NCBI GenBank assembly: GCA_030549335.1
Contig: CM060196.1
Location: forward strand, 69,100,639 to 69,164,638
DNA from: Pontederia crassipes
Lineage: Eukaryota > Streptophyta > Magnoliopsida > Commelinales > Pontederiaceae
Direction: 5' to 3'
Length of the DNA: 64,000 bases
A program made the position numbers and the translations under genes. Within the stretch, counting starts at the first letter, position 1; each line of letters opens with the position of its first letter. Below the pieces are notes generated by a model, which saw only the letters and a list, made by a program, of their open reading frames with translations, had not been told where the DNA came from and ran no database searches. Shown in pieces: positions 12,207 to 28,292 of the stretch.

Positions 12207-12600
12207 TTGACGGTTAGGAACATCGATATTTCCGACGGATACCGATCCGTCGTAATTTGTGACGGATTTTTCGACGGTTACGATCGTTAGAAAGAAAAAT
12301 AATAAATTATATAATTTGTTATATTATTATTTTATTTTTTGACGTTTAGGAACGTCAATATTTCTGACAGATATACATCCGTCGTAATTTGCAACGGATT
12401 TTTCGACGGTTACGACCGTCGGAAATGAAAAAATAAATTATGTAATTTGTTATATTATTATTTAATTTTTCGACGATTAGGAACGTCGATATTTCTGACG
12501 GATATCCATCCGTCGCAAAATCCATCGCAATTTCCGATGATCGTAACCGTCGGTAAATGTATAATAATATCATATGAGGAGTATTTTATTAATATAGCTA
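12207..12600. repeat. Three tandem units of about 131 bp in CACTA copy 1
   Basis: Each unit starts near a TTGACGGTTAGGAACGTCGA-like word (12207, 12339, 12469). It then carries TTTCCGACGGATA-CATCCGTCG, AATTTGCGACGG and TTTTTCGACGGTTACGACCGTC, and ends in an AT-rich AATAAATTATATAATTTG stretch. The neighbouring element at 34696 has four copies of the same unit. Confidence 0.85.
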
Positions 12601-12949
12601 GCGACAGCCCAAACCATCATAATTATCGACGGTACCGTCGGTAACGATTACCGATGGTTCAAACCGTCGGTAACGATTACCGATGGTTCAAACCGTCGGT
12701 AAAATAAAAAAATAAACATTATATATAACTAAATATATTTTCGACGGTCACAACCGTCGGTAACTTTAAAAATAGTTAATATTTACATTTTCGACGGCCG
12801 GAGCCGTCGGTAATTAAAATTTTGTTATCCCGCTTTTTTTCTTTTTTCCGCTTTCTCTCATTTTTCCCCTTATATATATAATACCTCTATTATAATTCCT
12901 CCTCTCCTCTCTCTCTCCATTCTCTCCTCTCTCTCTCCCCCTCTCCCTC

Positions 12950-13110
12950 TTCCGACCCGCGAGCACCGCACGTCATCGACCCTCTTCCGCACTGGACGTC
13001 AGCGACCCTCTCCCGACCCTCTCCCGCACCGGACGTCAGCGACCCTCTTCCGCACTGGACGTCAGCGACCCTCTCCCGACCCTCTCCCGCACCGGACGTC
13101 AGCGACCCTC
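12950..13110. repeat. GC-rich minisatellite in CACTA copy 1
   Basis: The words GACGTCAGCGACCCTCTCCC and CGCACCGGACGTCAGCGACC repeat in tandem with slight variation. The open frame on the minus strand here (12890-13114) is a by-product of the repeat and is not called as a gene. Confidence 0.75.
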
Positions 13111-13345
13111 TCAATCACCGGTGACCCTCTCCCGCGCCGGCGTCTCTCTCTCTCTCTCCGGCCCGTAGCGGCCGGATTCGGCCCCCAGCGGCCAGATCCG
13201 CCCTGCGGGCGTTCGAATTTTGGGCTGATCACCGACGGATTTTGGGCGTTCGGATTTTGGGCTGATAACCGACGTAGTTATCGACGGTTTTTGGGCTGAT
13301 CACCGACGGTTTTGATCGTCAGTAATCAGCATTTTTCTAGTAGTG

Positions 13346-14196
13346 TCTCCGTAATTCAGAATTGTTTGGCACCCAAAAACGATCACGGTACCTTATGCCA
13401 CCATCTGACGAGACATTGAAGTTTGTAGTCTCCAGACTAGTCTTTATCATCATTGTTTGATAGTCTGAATCTTCGACCTGTGCTTCGATGATTCTTCCTT
13501 TAATGTCTGGTACTATACGTTGCATCATCATCAATGATCCGTCATGTCTTGCTCTTAGTTCCCATTTGAAAAGCTCTTCCATAAGTTCGAACTGTCGAAG
13601 GCACATGAAGGCAACATATCCTTCCCATTTTCGACTAAGGGCGTCGGCTACTGAGTTTGCTTTACTAGGATGATAGTTGATAGCAAACTCATAGTCCTTC
13701 AAGAACTCCATCCATCTTCTTTAGTGCATATTCAGATCCTTCTGTGTGAAGACATACTTCAAGCTCTTGTGATCAGTGTAGACCACAAATTCTTCTCCAT
13801 ATAGGTAATGGCGCCAAAGCTTGAGGGCAAACACTACTGCTACCAGTTCGAGGTCATGTGTTGGATAATTGACCTCATGTTTCTTTGGTTGTCTGGATGC
13901 GTATGCTACAACTTTTTCATGTTGCATTAATACACACCCCAATCCTGTACCACTAGCGTCACTGTAAATTATGTAACCACAATTACCAGATGGTAACGTA
14001 AGGATTGGTGCTGATATTAGTCGCTTCTTTAGTTCCTGAAAACTCTCTTCACACTCGAATGACCAGATGAACTTTTCTTCTTTTCTTGTAAGCTTGGTCA
14101 GCGGTAACGCTATTCTAGAGAAGTCCTTGATGAATCATCGGTAGTATCCTGCTAGACCAAGGAAGCTTTTGATCTCAGAGACATTCTTTGGTTGAG
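13346..14196 (-). pseudogene. Reverse transcriptase end and RNase H of gypsy pol (fossil)
   Basis: Minus-strand translation shows the end of the reverse transcriptase (NVSEIKSFLGLAGYYR-type words near 14110-14190) and RNase H with [33 protein letters not shown] then leads toward the integrase. These are signature strings of Ty3/gypsy pol. The N-terminal part of the family's polyprotein (gag, protease, early reverse transcriptase) is not represented here. The copy is broken. Confidence 0.85.
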
Positions 14197-14199
14197 CCG

Positions 14200-15142
14200 A
14201 GTTCTTCGCACGGATCGGTCGACCGTTCCTAAAAATCGGTCGATCGGTTCCTGCGATAAAATAGGGCCATCGAACTTCATCCTTGATTCTGACAGTCTTT
14301 CGGCCATCAAATCATCATGATGTAAATATGAAAAATGAAGCTAACAATCTTAAGATCACGATGATCTAACTCTTTGCATCAAACAATCCATATTTCTTCG
14401 TCTAGGGAGTAAAAATGCTAAGGTACATTTTTTGTTCGATTCGAGTTCGTCGGAGTCTTGTTCTTCGTCCGGTCATCGTCGATCATCTCTGGGTCGGCGA
14501 GGAAGATGCGCCTAGTCACTGTGATCACGTTGGTGTCGAGTTGATGTGCGTCGGATGTTCTCCGTTCATCGTCGTCGATGCACTCTGATTCGTCTCTTGT
14601 ACGTGCACGCCAATCGTCGAAATCGGAGGAGGAGAAGGAGGCGAGGGAAGAGCGGTGGCTGGGCAAGAGTCCAAGGGGGGCGCGAGGGTCTCCTCGCGTC
14701 CCCTTTTATAGTATCGGCTGGCCCTTTGGCCGGCTGGTTACTGGGCATGATCAAGGGAGAAATTTTCTCCCCTGGTCGATCGTTTTTCCTTTTGCACCGT
14801 TTCCTTTTTTTAAAACCGATTTGATTTGAATTCCTTGCATTAATTGCCATTGATTTGAATTTCCTTCCTTAATTACAATTTATGTTTGATTCTTGATTTC
14901 CTCTCATTAATTGCAATTGATTTGCAATTTGAACGTTTCCTTGTTTTTGAATTCATTTTCTTCTTTAAGAATTGATTTCAATTAATTTTCAATTTAAATT
15001 CCCCCATTAATGGTATTGATTTCAATTGAGAATTGATTCCTCCATTAAATTCATTGATTTCACATTTTGATTTCTTTCATTAATTGCATTAAATTTCAAT
15101 TTTGAATCCTTTTTCCTTATATGTAATTTTGCATACGTTACA
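14200..15142 (-). repeat. Partial LTR (5' portion) of the gypsy complex
   Basis: The sequence parallels about 9760-10706 of the complete LTR over its whole length, with roughly one base in ten different by eye, mostly transitions. It begins TGTAACGTATGC on the minus strand at 15142 and is followed by the target duplication TGCAT. The open frames 14418-14850 are LTR-internal and not genes. Confidence 0.82.
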
Positions 15143-15147
15143 TGCAT

Positions 15148-15623
15148 TCTTTTATTTTGAGATGCAGTGAAAATGTATTAAATTTTAATTTTTATACAAT
15201 TAGTTTTACCCACCATCCATAACGGTTCGTTGTTCTTACATTTAACAACCAATATTTTCATCATTATTTATAGTAAATTGCAATTGTTAAAATACTTTTA
15301 ATGACCAACATTTTTTCCATTAAAAGTTTTCAACGAATGACTATCTCTATTAGTATCAACGGCCAGTGTTACAATGGTTGTAAAAAAACAATATTAAGGA
15401 CCAAAAACTTTGTCCAAAAATAATAGTTAACGACTAGATAGGTGATGGTCGTTAATAGTTTAAATGGCCATTTATTCTACCTAGTCGGCATTTATTTTTA
15501 ACGACAAAGATTTTAGCGACTAGTGATGACAGATTTTTGTTGTTAATAGCCTATAATTACTAGAAAATAATTATTAATGACCATATTTTCTTTCGCTAAA
15601 GATCATTAATTTTTCTTCTAGTG
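15148..15623 (+). mobile_element. Probable 3' end of an older CACTA element
   Basis: The block ends TTTTTCTTCTAGTG at 15623, a CACTA-type right terminus. It is filled with TTAACGAC, GTCGTTAA and ACGACTAG words in both orientations, like the subterminal repeats of En/Spm elements. With the gypsy complex removed it joins directly to 6536-7028 and to the decayed transposase exons at 5921-6535. The matching left terminus is not seen, so the element is incomplete or was broken at its left side. Confidence 0.4.
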
Positions 15624-16120
15624 TTTATATAAGGAATGAACTAAAGTTTGATTAGTATAATTGATTAATTGGGTCGTTCCATAGGAATCAATGAGTGCTA
15701 GTAATACTTGGTTCAAATTTTAAAGTCATCAAGTTAGTCAAAATTTATCGCCTTACTCTTGTTCAACTAGTCAAATGCTAATTATTGTGGATAACAATGG
15801 GTCTAGATCGAAACAAATGATATAAGAAATAAACAATGCATTGGTGAAGATCTTAAGTTTCACAATTGGCATTTAATGAATTATGAAAGGTGTATGACTT
15901 ACGAGGGAGAATTTTTGTTGCATTTAATTTGTTTCCTCCGTTACATTATTTTTTTATCTACTATATACAGATCATCCTAAACTCACTTACAACTTGGTCA
16001 ATGCTTTTGAATTTTATTCAACATGATGCTTATTTTTTTTCAATGAACATAGTATTTTGTTTTCTTTTGTTACTTTACTCAATACTTTGGAAAGCATATA
16101 TCCTTAATTTCCATTTCAAC
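15624..16120. other. AT-rich intergenic DNA, no gene seen
   Basis: The stretch contains only short low-complexity open frames such as 15890-16123. No repeat partner was found elsewhere in the window. Confidence 0.4.
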
Positions 16121-16124
16121 TAAG

Positions 16125-16334
16125 TTAGTTGGCTTTATCCAGCTTTTCCTCTATCATGGTGGCTGCTTCCAGTTCTATGTGACTGCAGAGCTTGACGGTG
16201 TCCACTTGTTCAACCTCATGTGTGGTATGTTCTCCGGGGGCTGAGTACGAGGCTTCGCTTTCCTGGTTCTTTTGCTCCTCACCGATCACAGATTCGTCAT
16301 CTATCGCAGAAACTGTAGAATTGGGCGCATCAGG
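16125..16334 (-). pseudogene. Unassigned exon-like fragment, 69 codons plus stop
   Basis: On the minus strand, positions 16334 down to 16125 form an open frame of 69 codons ending in TAA. The protein is acidic and hydrophilic. It begins PDAPNSTVSAIDDESVIGEE and ends LEAATMIEEKLDKAN. The stretch is near 50% GC while both flanks are AT-rich. There is no good start codon, and an in-frame stop lies just upstream with no obvious 3' splice site between, so it looks like a stranded last exon or a captured gene piece. I do not recognise the family. Confidence 0.35.
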
Positions 16335-16688
16335 AAAACATTATACACCCTCATGAATCTTTTATATTTGTTGCTCTATTTTAACATTGCAACTATCTCT
16401 AACTAAAATTGTCACCACATGTGTAATCCTAATTGCTAGGTATTTATGTTTATCATTAATTATTGTTTATACTTTCTAGTTATCCATCAGGATGATTGTT
16501 TATTTATTAATGTACCTAAAAAATGATGCTGCATAATTAAGCAAATTAAATTGCTGATATTTTATTATTTATTTGAAATTTGTGTTGTGATTTGTTGAAA
16601 TTAGGTAAAACTCTGCCTATGTTAGAAGAGAAGAAACTAAAAGCTAGGTCTAATTATTTTTAAAATAAAAGAGTTGTCCTAAGGATGT
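16335..16688. other. AT-rich spacer, no gene seen
   Basis: The spacer is non-coding and lies between the exon-like fragment and the copia fossil. Nothing else was recognised. Confidence 0.4.
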
Positions 16689-16979
16689 TGTTGGGAATAA
16701 AACACCGATGATCGATGAACAATGCAAATAACGAAAGAAAGAGAAGATGAACACAAAGATTTAACGTGATAAAACTCTCTTGATCAATGTGACGAAGAGA
16801 GAAACATCCAGGGCAAAGGAGGCCGCCGCCAAAAGAGTTTTTACTATGAGCCAAAAGAGAGTACATCATATAAAACCCAAGCCCTCTGCTTCCGCCACAG
16901 ATCCTCATTTTTCCTTCTCATTTTTTTCATTTCTTTCATAATTTTAGGTACAGGGTACATAATTCAAGGCACATCAACA
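16689..16979 (-). repeat. 3' LTR of the copia fossil
   Basis: This LTR matches 20732-21020 nearly base for base. It contains the word GAAAGAAAGAGAAGATGAACAC, and near its outer end a T-rich stretch followed by GTACATAATTCAAGGCACATC. Confidence 0.85.
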
Positions 16980-17148
16980 AATCTCCACCTTGACTTGAAT
17001 TTTACAAAACTCTCAAAACATAAAATGCTCAACTTGCTCTCTTTTGCCGAATGGCTTAGATGGACCTAGTTTGATCTTTGCGTAACGCCCGTCAAGTCTG
17101 AACAATAGTCGAACTTGGCAACAGATAAGCTTTTTGTCATCATATCTG

Positions 17149-18504
17149 CTAGATTATCATGGGTGCTAATCTTCTGAACTTGAACTCTTGTTTTTCCACA
17201 ATATCACGAACAAAATGATATCTCACGTCAATATGCTTTGTCCTTTCATGATGCATTTGATCTTTTGTAAAATGTATTGCACTCTTACTATCACAATATA
17301 TGACAGTAGCTTTCTCTTTCATAGTGACCTCCCCAATTAGTCTTCTCAACCAGATAGCTTCTTTTACAGCTTCAGTGATGGCCATGTATTCAGCTTCAGT
17401 AGTGGATAATGCTATTATATCCTGCAAAATAGTTTTCTAACTCACAGCACAATAAGTAATAGTAAATACATGACCAGTTAGTGACCTTCTTCTATCAAAG
17501 TCTCCTGCAAAATCTGAATTAATATAGTCAATCAGTCCAGCTGAATTTCTACCAAATTCTAACCATACATCAGAAGTACCTCTTAAATATCTCAGTATCC
17601 ACTTAACAGCTTCCCAGTGCTTCTTTTCTGGATTAGACATATATCTACTAACAACACTGATAGATATATCTGGATGAGTGCAAATCATTGCATACATAAT
17701 GCTACCAACTGCACTACAGTAAGGAACTTTTGACATATACCTTTTATCTTCATCAGATTGTGGTGAACATGAAGCTGAAAGTTTAAAGTGTGTCGCAATC
17801 GGTGTACTGATAGTCTTAGCATTCTGCATTTCAAAACGCTCCAAGACTTTTTCAATATATTTCTGCTGAGATAGAAATAGTCTTCATGAACTTCTATCTC
17901 TAGAAATTTCCATTCTCAAAATCTTCTTTGCTGCTCCAAGATCTTTTATCTCAAATTCAGAACTTAACTTATTTTTCAAAATGTTAATTTTAGATATGTC
18001 TTTCGCTGCAATTAACATATCATCAACATAGAGCAACAAATATATGAATGAATCATCGACAAGTTGATTCAAATAAACACAACTATCATATATGCTTCTA
18101 GCAAAACCAATACTCAACATGAATGAATCAAATCTTTTATACCACTGCCGAGGGGATTGTTTAAGTTCATACAAGGACTTCTTCATATGGTAGACTTGAT
18201 CTTCTTTACCTTCAACATGAAAACTCTATGGCTGCTCCATATATATATCTTCTTCTAAATCGTCATGTAAGAATGCAGTCTTAATATCTAGTTGCTCAAG
18301 TTCAAGATTTTATAAAGCAATAATAGCAAGCAAAGTACGAATAGAAGTATGTTTCACAACTGAAGAGAACACATCATGAAAATCAACACCCTCCACTTCA
18401 CTGTAACCTTTTGCCACCAATCTTGCTTTGTACTTTGTCTCTTCATTATTGATTCCTTCTTTCTTCTTGAACACCCATTTGCAGTCAACAATCATTTTAT
18501 TCAC
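17149..18504 (-). pseudogene. Copia reverse transcriptase and RNase H parts (fossil)
   Basis: Minus-strand frames show reverse transcriptase strings CKWVFKKKEG, KARLVAKGYSEVEGVDFHDVFS, the YVDDMLIA catalytic box, and SLYELKQSPRQWYKRF. They are followed by RNase H strings ALSTTEAEYMAITEAVKEAIWL and [12 protein letters not shown]. These are hallmark copia sequences. The copy is broken. Confidence 0.9.
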
Positions 18505-18529
18505 GAGTTGTTTTACAAGCTCCTAAGTG

Positions 18530-19905
18530 TCATTCTTCTGTAGAGATTCCATCTCTTCCTGCATTGCAAAGTCTTCTATTTTTTGTATCATCAATAATAG
18601 ATAAATCTTTTCTCGAGTGAAGCATCGCAGATTCATCAAAAATAACATCTTTACTGATAATGAATTTCTTGATTTTAGGACACCATAATCTATAACTTTT
18701 AACACCAAATTTATAACCAAGAAATATACACTTCCTAACTCTAGGTTCAAGCTTTCCATCATTAACATGTGCATATGCAGGACAACCGAAAACTCTTAAA
18801 TGTGAGTAATTAGGAGAATTACCTGACCGCACTTCTTCAAAAATTTTTAAGTCTAAGGATCGGTGGGGAGACCGATTCACTAAGTGACTTGGTAGGTTGA
18901 CAGCTTCTGCCCAAAACTCCTTGCCAAGTTCTACATTTGACAGCATACATCGTGCTCTCTCTAGTAGAGTTTGTTCATTCTTTCTGCGACTCTATTCTGC
19001 TGTGGAGTTCTCATAATTGTGTGATGTCTTGCAATGTCTTCTTTGTCACAAAATTCATTGAACTTAGAATTACAGAATTCTAGTCTATTGTCAATCCTCA
19101 GCCTCTTCACAACTTTTTCATATTGCTTCTCTAGTAGAGTCTTCCATGATTTGAATGTTTCAAATACATCATCTTTATGCTTTAGAAAATAAATCCAAAC
19201 TTTTCTAGAGAAATCATCAATAAATGTCAGCAAATACATATTTCCTCCTTTCGAAAGAACTTGAGAGGGACCCCATAAATCTGAATGGATGTAATCAAGA
19301 ATTCCCTTCGTCTTATGAATGGTTGAACCAAAGCTAACTCTCTTCTGCTTTCCGAAGATACAATGCTCACACAGCTCTAATTTTTCAACTTTTACATTAA
19401 GAAGAAGACCTCTGTTGTTGAGAACTTGCATATCCTTCTCACTCATATGGTCCAAATGCATGTGCCAAAACTTTGTATAATCTTCTTTTAAGGTAGATGA
19501 GACTGTTGCTGAACCTATCACCGTCAAACCTTGGAGAATATACAAGCTACCAATTTTGAGGCCTTTCATCAACATAAGAGCACCACGGGAAATCTTCATT
19601 CCATTAGACTCAATAACAATTTTGCAACCATTTGAGTCTAAGACACCGAGAGAAATAAGATTCTTCTTCAGATCAGGAATATGTCTGACTTCAGATAATG
19701 TTCTAACAATCTCATCATGCATCTTAATCTGGATTGACTCAATACCAACAGTCTTACAGACAGCATTGTTGCCCATAATAATGACTTCACCTTCAATAGA
19801 TTTGTACCTGGAGAACCAATCTCGATTGGGACACATATGATATGAGCATCCAGAATCAAGAATCCATTCACTTGATGATCTGGATTTATTTGATGTCGTG
19901 ACCAA
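18530..19905 (-). pseudogene. Copia protease and integrase parts (fossil)
   Basis: The minus strand shows a protease-type start WILDSGCSYHMCPNRDWFSRY, then the GAG-preintegrase region (FWHMHLDHMSEKDMQVL). The integrase core follows with HSDLWGPSQV, FIDDFSRKVWIYFLKHK and RTPQQNRVAERMN, and further on LPSHLVNRSP and LRVFGCPAYAHV. The pattern is Tnt1/Tork-like. The copy is broken. Confidence 0.9.
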
Positions 19906-19959
19906 TAGAACATCTTCATTTTCACTTTCTACTACACTGTCATATGCAACATTAGCCTT

Positions 19960-20700
19960 CTAATTTTCTTTCTCGTTGCTCATGTTAATCCTTTTATTCT
20001 TATTCTGTAATTTGTAACTGCAGACTTTATCTCTGTTCTTCAATTTGAAACTGGATCTATCTTGATTTTGATTTTTTGTCTGATGTCTGCCTCTTGCGAT
20101 CAGACCTGAGGCTTGATCATCAGATTTGCTACTTGATCCCAATTCGTTATCCAACTTTTCTTTGCTTATCAGTCTGCCTTTAACATCATCAAATGTGAGT
20201 TTGTCCCTACCGTAGATCATCGTCTCTTTAAAAGTTTTATATGAAGATGGCAGAGAACAAAGGAGTAACAGGGCCTGATCTCATTATCAACCATCACATC
20301 TACGTTCTTCAAATCATTGATTAGAGCGATGAACTCACTGATATGTGATTTGATCGACGTACCTTCGGCCATACGAAAGGTGTACAGACGCTGCTTTAAC
20401 ACAAGTCGATTCGCTAGGGTTTTCGTCAGATACAGAGTTTCCAACTTCGTTCAGAGACCGGCCATCGTCTTCTCTATGAGGACTTCCTGAAGAACGTCGT
20501 TCGTCATGCACAACTGGATCGCAGACAATGTCTTCTCGTTGAGTTCCTCCCAGGCGGACGCCTCCATGGCATCCGGCTTTTGACCCGACAGCGCCTTCTT
20601 CAATCCGTTCTAAATCAGGATGGCAAGCATCCGAATTTGCCACAGACTGGAATTTGTGTTCCCGTCAAACTTCTCGATGTCGAACTTCGTTGTAGTCATC
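19960..20700 (-). pseudogene. Copia gag region (fossil)
   Basis: Minus-strand frames between the protease and the primer site carry gag-type strings such as LANRLVLKQRLYTFRMAEGTSIKSHISEF and YGRDKLTFDDVKGRLISKE, as in copia UBN2-type gag. The copy is broken. Confidence 0.8.
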
Positions 20701-20720
20701 TTCGCGAAAAGAAACTCAGC

Positions 20721-20731
20721 TCTGATACCTT
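20721..20731 (-). promoter_or_regulatory. Primer-binding site of the copia fossil
   Basis: The minus strand reads GGTATCAGAGC, complementary to initiator Met tRNA, and directly abuts the LTR end near 20732. Confidence 0.82.
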
Positions 20732-21020
20732 GAGAATAAAACACCGATGATCGATGAACAATGCAAACAACGAAAGAAAGAGAAGATTAACACAGAGATT
20801 TAACGTGATAAAACTCTCTCTTGATCAATGTGAACAAGAGAGAAATATCCACGAGCAAAGGAGGCCGCCACTAGAAGAATTTTCACTATGAGCCAAAATA
20901 GAGTAAATCATATAAAACCCAAGTCTTCTGCGCTCCGTCGTAGATTCTCATTTTTCTTCTCTTTTTTTTCATTTCTTTCATAATTTTGGGTACAGGTACA
21001 TAATTCAAGACACATCAACA
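20732..21020 (-). repeat. 5' LTR of the copia fossil
   Basis: This LTR matches 16689-16979. Its outer end reads CACATCAACA at 21020, and its inner end abuts the primer-binding site. Confidence 0.85.
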
Positions 21021-21780
21021 TATGCACTTCTTGAACAGTTCGCAAGAGTCGCCTCTTTTGCTTTTTGGTTAATATTAATTCTTATCATTCCACACTTGTT
21101 TTATTTGCATGCATTTTGAAGATGGTAATCATGATTATTATGTTAAAAGTTTAACATCACCATTGAATTGAAAGTCTTGCAATTTTTATTTGCACACACA
21201 CAAGTTCAACATCACCACTTTCGGTATCAAGAGTCTATTCCAATATTTCTATTAGAGTATAAATACTTTTTTTTCATTTACAAGACGCATCACTATAAAA
21301 AAAAGGTGATATGAATATGCAATGGCAAGATTGCAAGTATTGCCTTTTTAACCCGTAGGGCCAATGGGGACACGAGATGGTTTTTGTACTTATTTCCAAT
21401 GTTACATTCACTACTCAATCTTGTTTATTTCAAAGCCTCTCTGTAATAATTATTTTGCTAGGGCTCCGACATTTTATGATATTTTTTTATTAATCCTGAG
21501 AACAAAAAGTATGTTGGTGAAGAAGTTGATGATCAAGAAAATGAACGTCACTCTATAGGATTGAAAATTCTTCTCCCACTAGAATTGATGCATGTCTTTG
21601 GAGTTTCATAATTCATAAAGGCAATCTTGGGACATCATATCTTTTCTCTTCTTTTGGCAGTGTTTATCTAGGGCATGTTATAGTGTCACCATCATCAAAC
21701 TATTTACTGTTCTTCTTGTTTGCATATGATTCATTCTTTAGCGATTTAAATGGAAATCAAATGAGTTTATTATGGGAAGT
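21021..21780. other. AT-rich intergenic DNA, no gene seen
   Basis: The stretch contains a CACTATAAAAAAAAGGTG word near 21290 that superficially resembles a CACTA end but has no partner. The 64-codon frame 21364-21558 has no recognisable domain. Confidence 0.4.
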
Positions 21781-27747
<5,967 letters not shown>

Positions 27748-27752
27748 ATCTA

Positions 27753-28204
27753 TGTTGGAGTTAGTTAGGTAGAGCCTGATTTCGGGCCTAACTAATTTAT
27801 TATTAGATATGGTAGGAAGAATCTGAGAGATTGTAACTTTCTTATAATCATAATCTGGGGGGATTGAGTGGGTATCATAACTACCTTATTTGTTGGATAT
27901 AAAGTTATGGAGTATCAGGACAAGTGATTCGGTTATTCTAGGTTGTTACCCAAGGCACATATCTGGTAGTGGTTATGCACAATGTATTGTGGGGGTCTGG
28001 ATAATATTTGTAAAGTGATCTGAGACATCTGAATAGAGTGAAACTTTGGGATGGCCGTGGACATAGGAGACAATCTCCGAATTACGTAAAATATGTTTGT
28101 CTTTCTCTGTGTGTGATTTCTTGTTACTCTTTCACTATCTATTTATCGTTTTCTCCTAGACATCGGTATCAACAGTAAGTTAATATCAAGGATATTCTGC
28201 AACA
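27753..28204 (+). repeat. 5' LTR of the plus-strand copia fossil
   Basis: This LTR matches 30799-31250. Shared words include GAGAGATTGTAACTT, GGCACATATCTGGTAG and TAGGAGACAATCTCCGAA. Confidence 0.9.
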
Positions 28205-28238
28205 ACTAGTATCAGAGCTTCGGTGAAAGAGATCTCTC

Positions 28239-28239
<1 letters not shown>

Positions 28240-28292
<53 letters not shown>
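28240..28292 (+). repeat. C homopolymer, 53 bases
   Basis: An uninterrupted run of 53 C lies between the primer-binding site and the gag region of the copia fossil. It creates the apparent polyproline start of the open frame at 28223, so that start is not reliable. The exact length may be a sequencing estimate. Confidence 0.9.

Larger units (their letters stand above)
12036..13345. mobile_element. Non-autonomous CACTA (En/Spm) element, copy 1
   Basis: The element starts CACTACAAGAAAA and ends TTTTCTAGTAGTG, giving inverted termini with the CACTA core. It is flanked by the 3-base target duplication TCT (12033-12035 and 13346-13348), the family's standard length. It interrupts the pol region of the gypsy fossil, so it is younger than that insertion. 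The 1310-base body has three tandem units of about 131 bp starting at 12207, 12339 and 12469. It also holds dozens of GACGG/CCGTC motifs in both orientations, a TATATATA plus CT-rich stretch near 12870-12950, and a GC-rich minisatellite centre (12950-13110). No transposase is encoded, so it depends on an autonomous relative. Confidence 0.9.
7029..15142 (-). mobile_element. Ty3/gypsy chromovirus complex with three LTR pieces (fossil)
   Basis: The unit is flanked by a 5-base target-site duplication, TGCAT at 7024-7028 and 15143-15147. Read on the minus strand, its parts in order are: a partial LTR (15142 to about 14200), a pol region (about 14196-10720), a complete LTR (10706-8020), a primer-binding site plus gag-like stretch (8016 to about 7370), and a second partial LTR (about 7370-7029). 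The LTRs start TGTAACG and end CGTTACA. The pol region has RNase H, integrase and a chromodomain-like end, pointing to the Tekay/Del branch of chromoviruses. By eye the LTR copies differ by about a tenth, so insertion is several million years old. The element is broken, with many breaks, and hosts a CACTA insertion at 12036-13345. Confidence 0.8.
16689..21020 (-). mobile_element. Ty1/copia element, Tork/Tnt1-like (fossil)
   Basis: Two direct repeats of about 290 bp bound the element (16689-16979 and about 20732-21020). They share AATAAAACACCGATGATCGA at one end and CACATCAACA at the other. A primer-binding site (minus strand GGTATCAGAGC, 20721-20731) lies inside the right repeat and sets minus-strand orientation. 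Order on the minus strand: gag, protease, integrase, reverse transcriptase, RNase H, which is the copia order. By eye the two LTRs differ by less than a tenth, so the insertion is moderately old. The 5-base flanks do not match clearly. The element is broken, with several breaks. Confidence 0.88.

Noticed and set aside
21285-21310. CACTATAAAAAAAAGGTG, a possible CACTA terminus.
   Set aside because: No partner end or target duplication was found and no subterminal repeats adjoin it.
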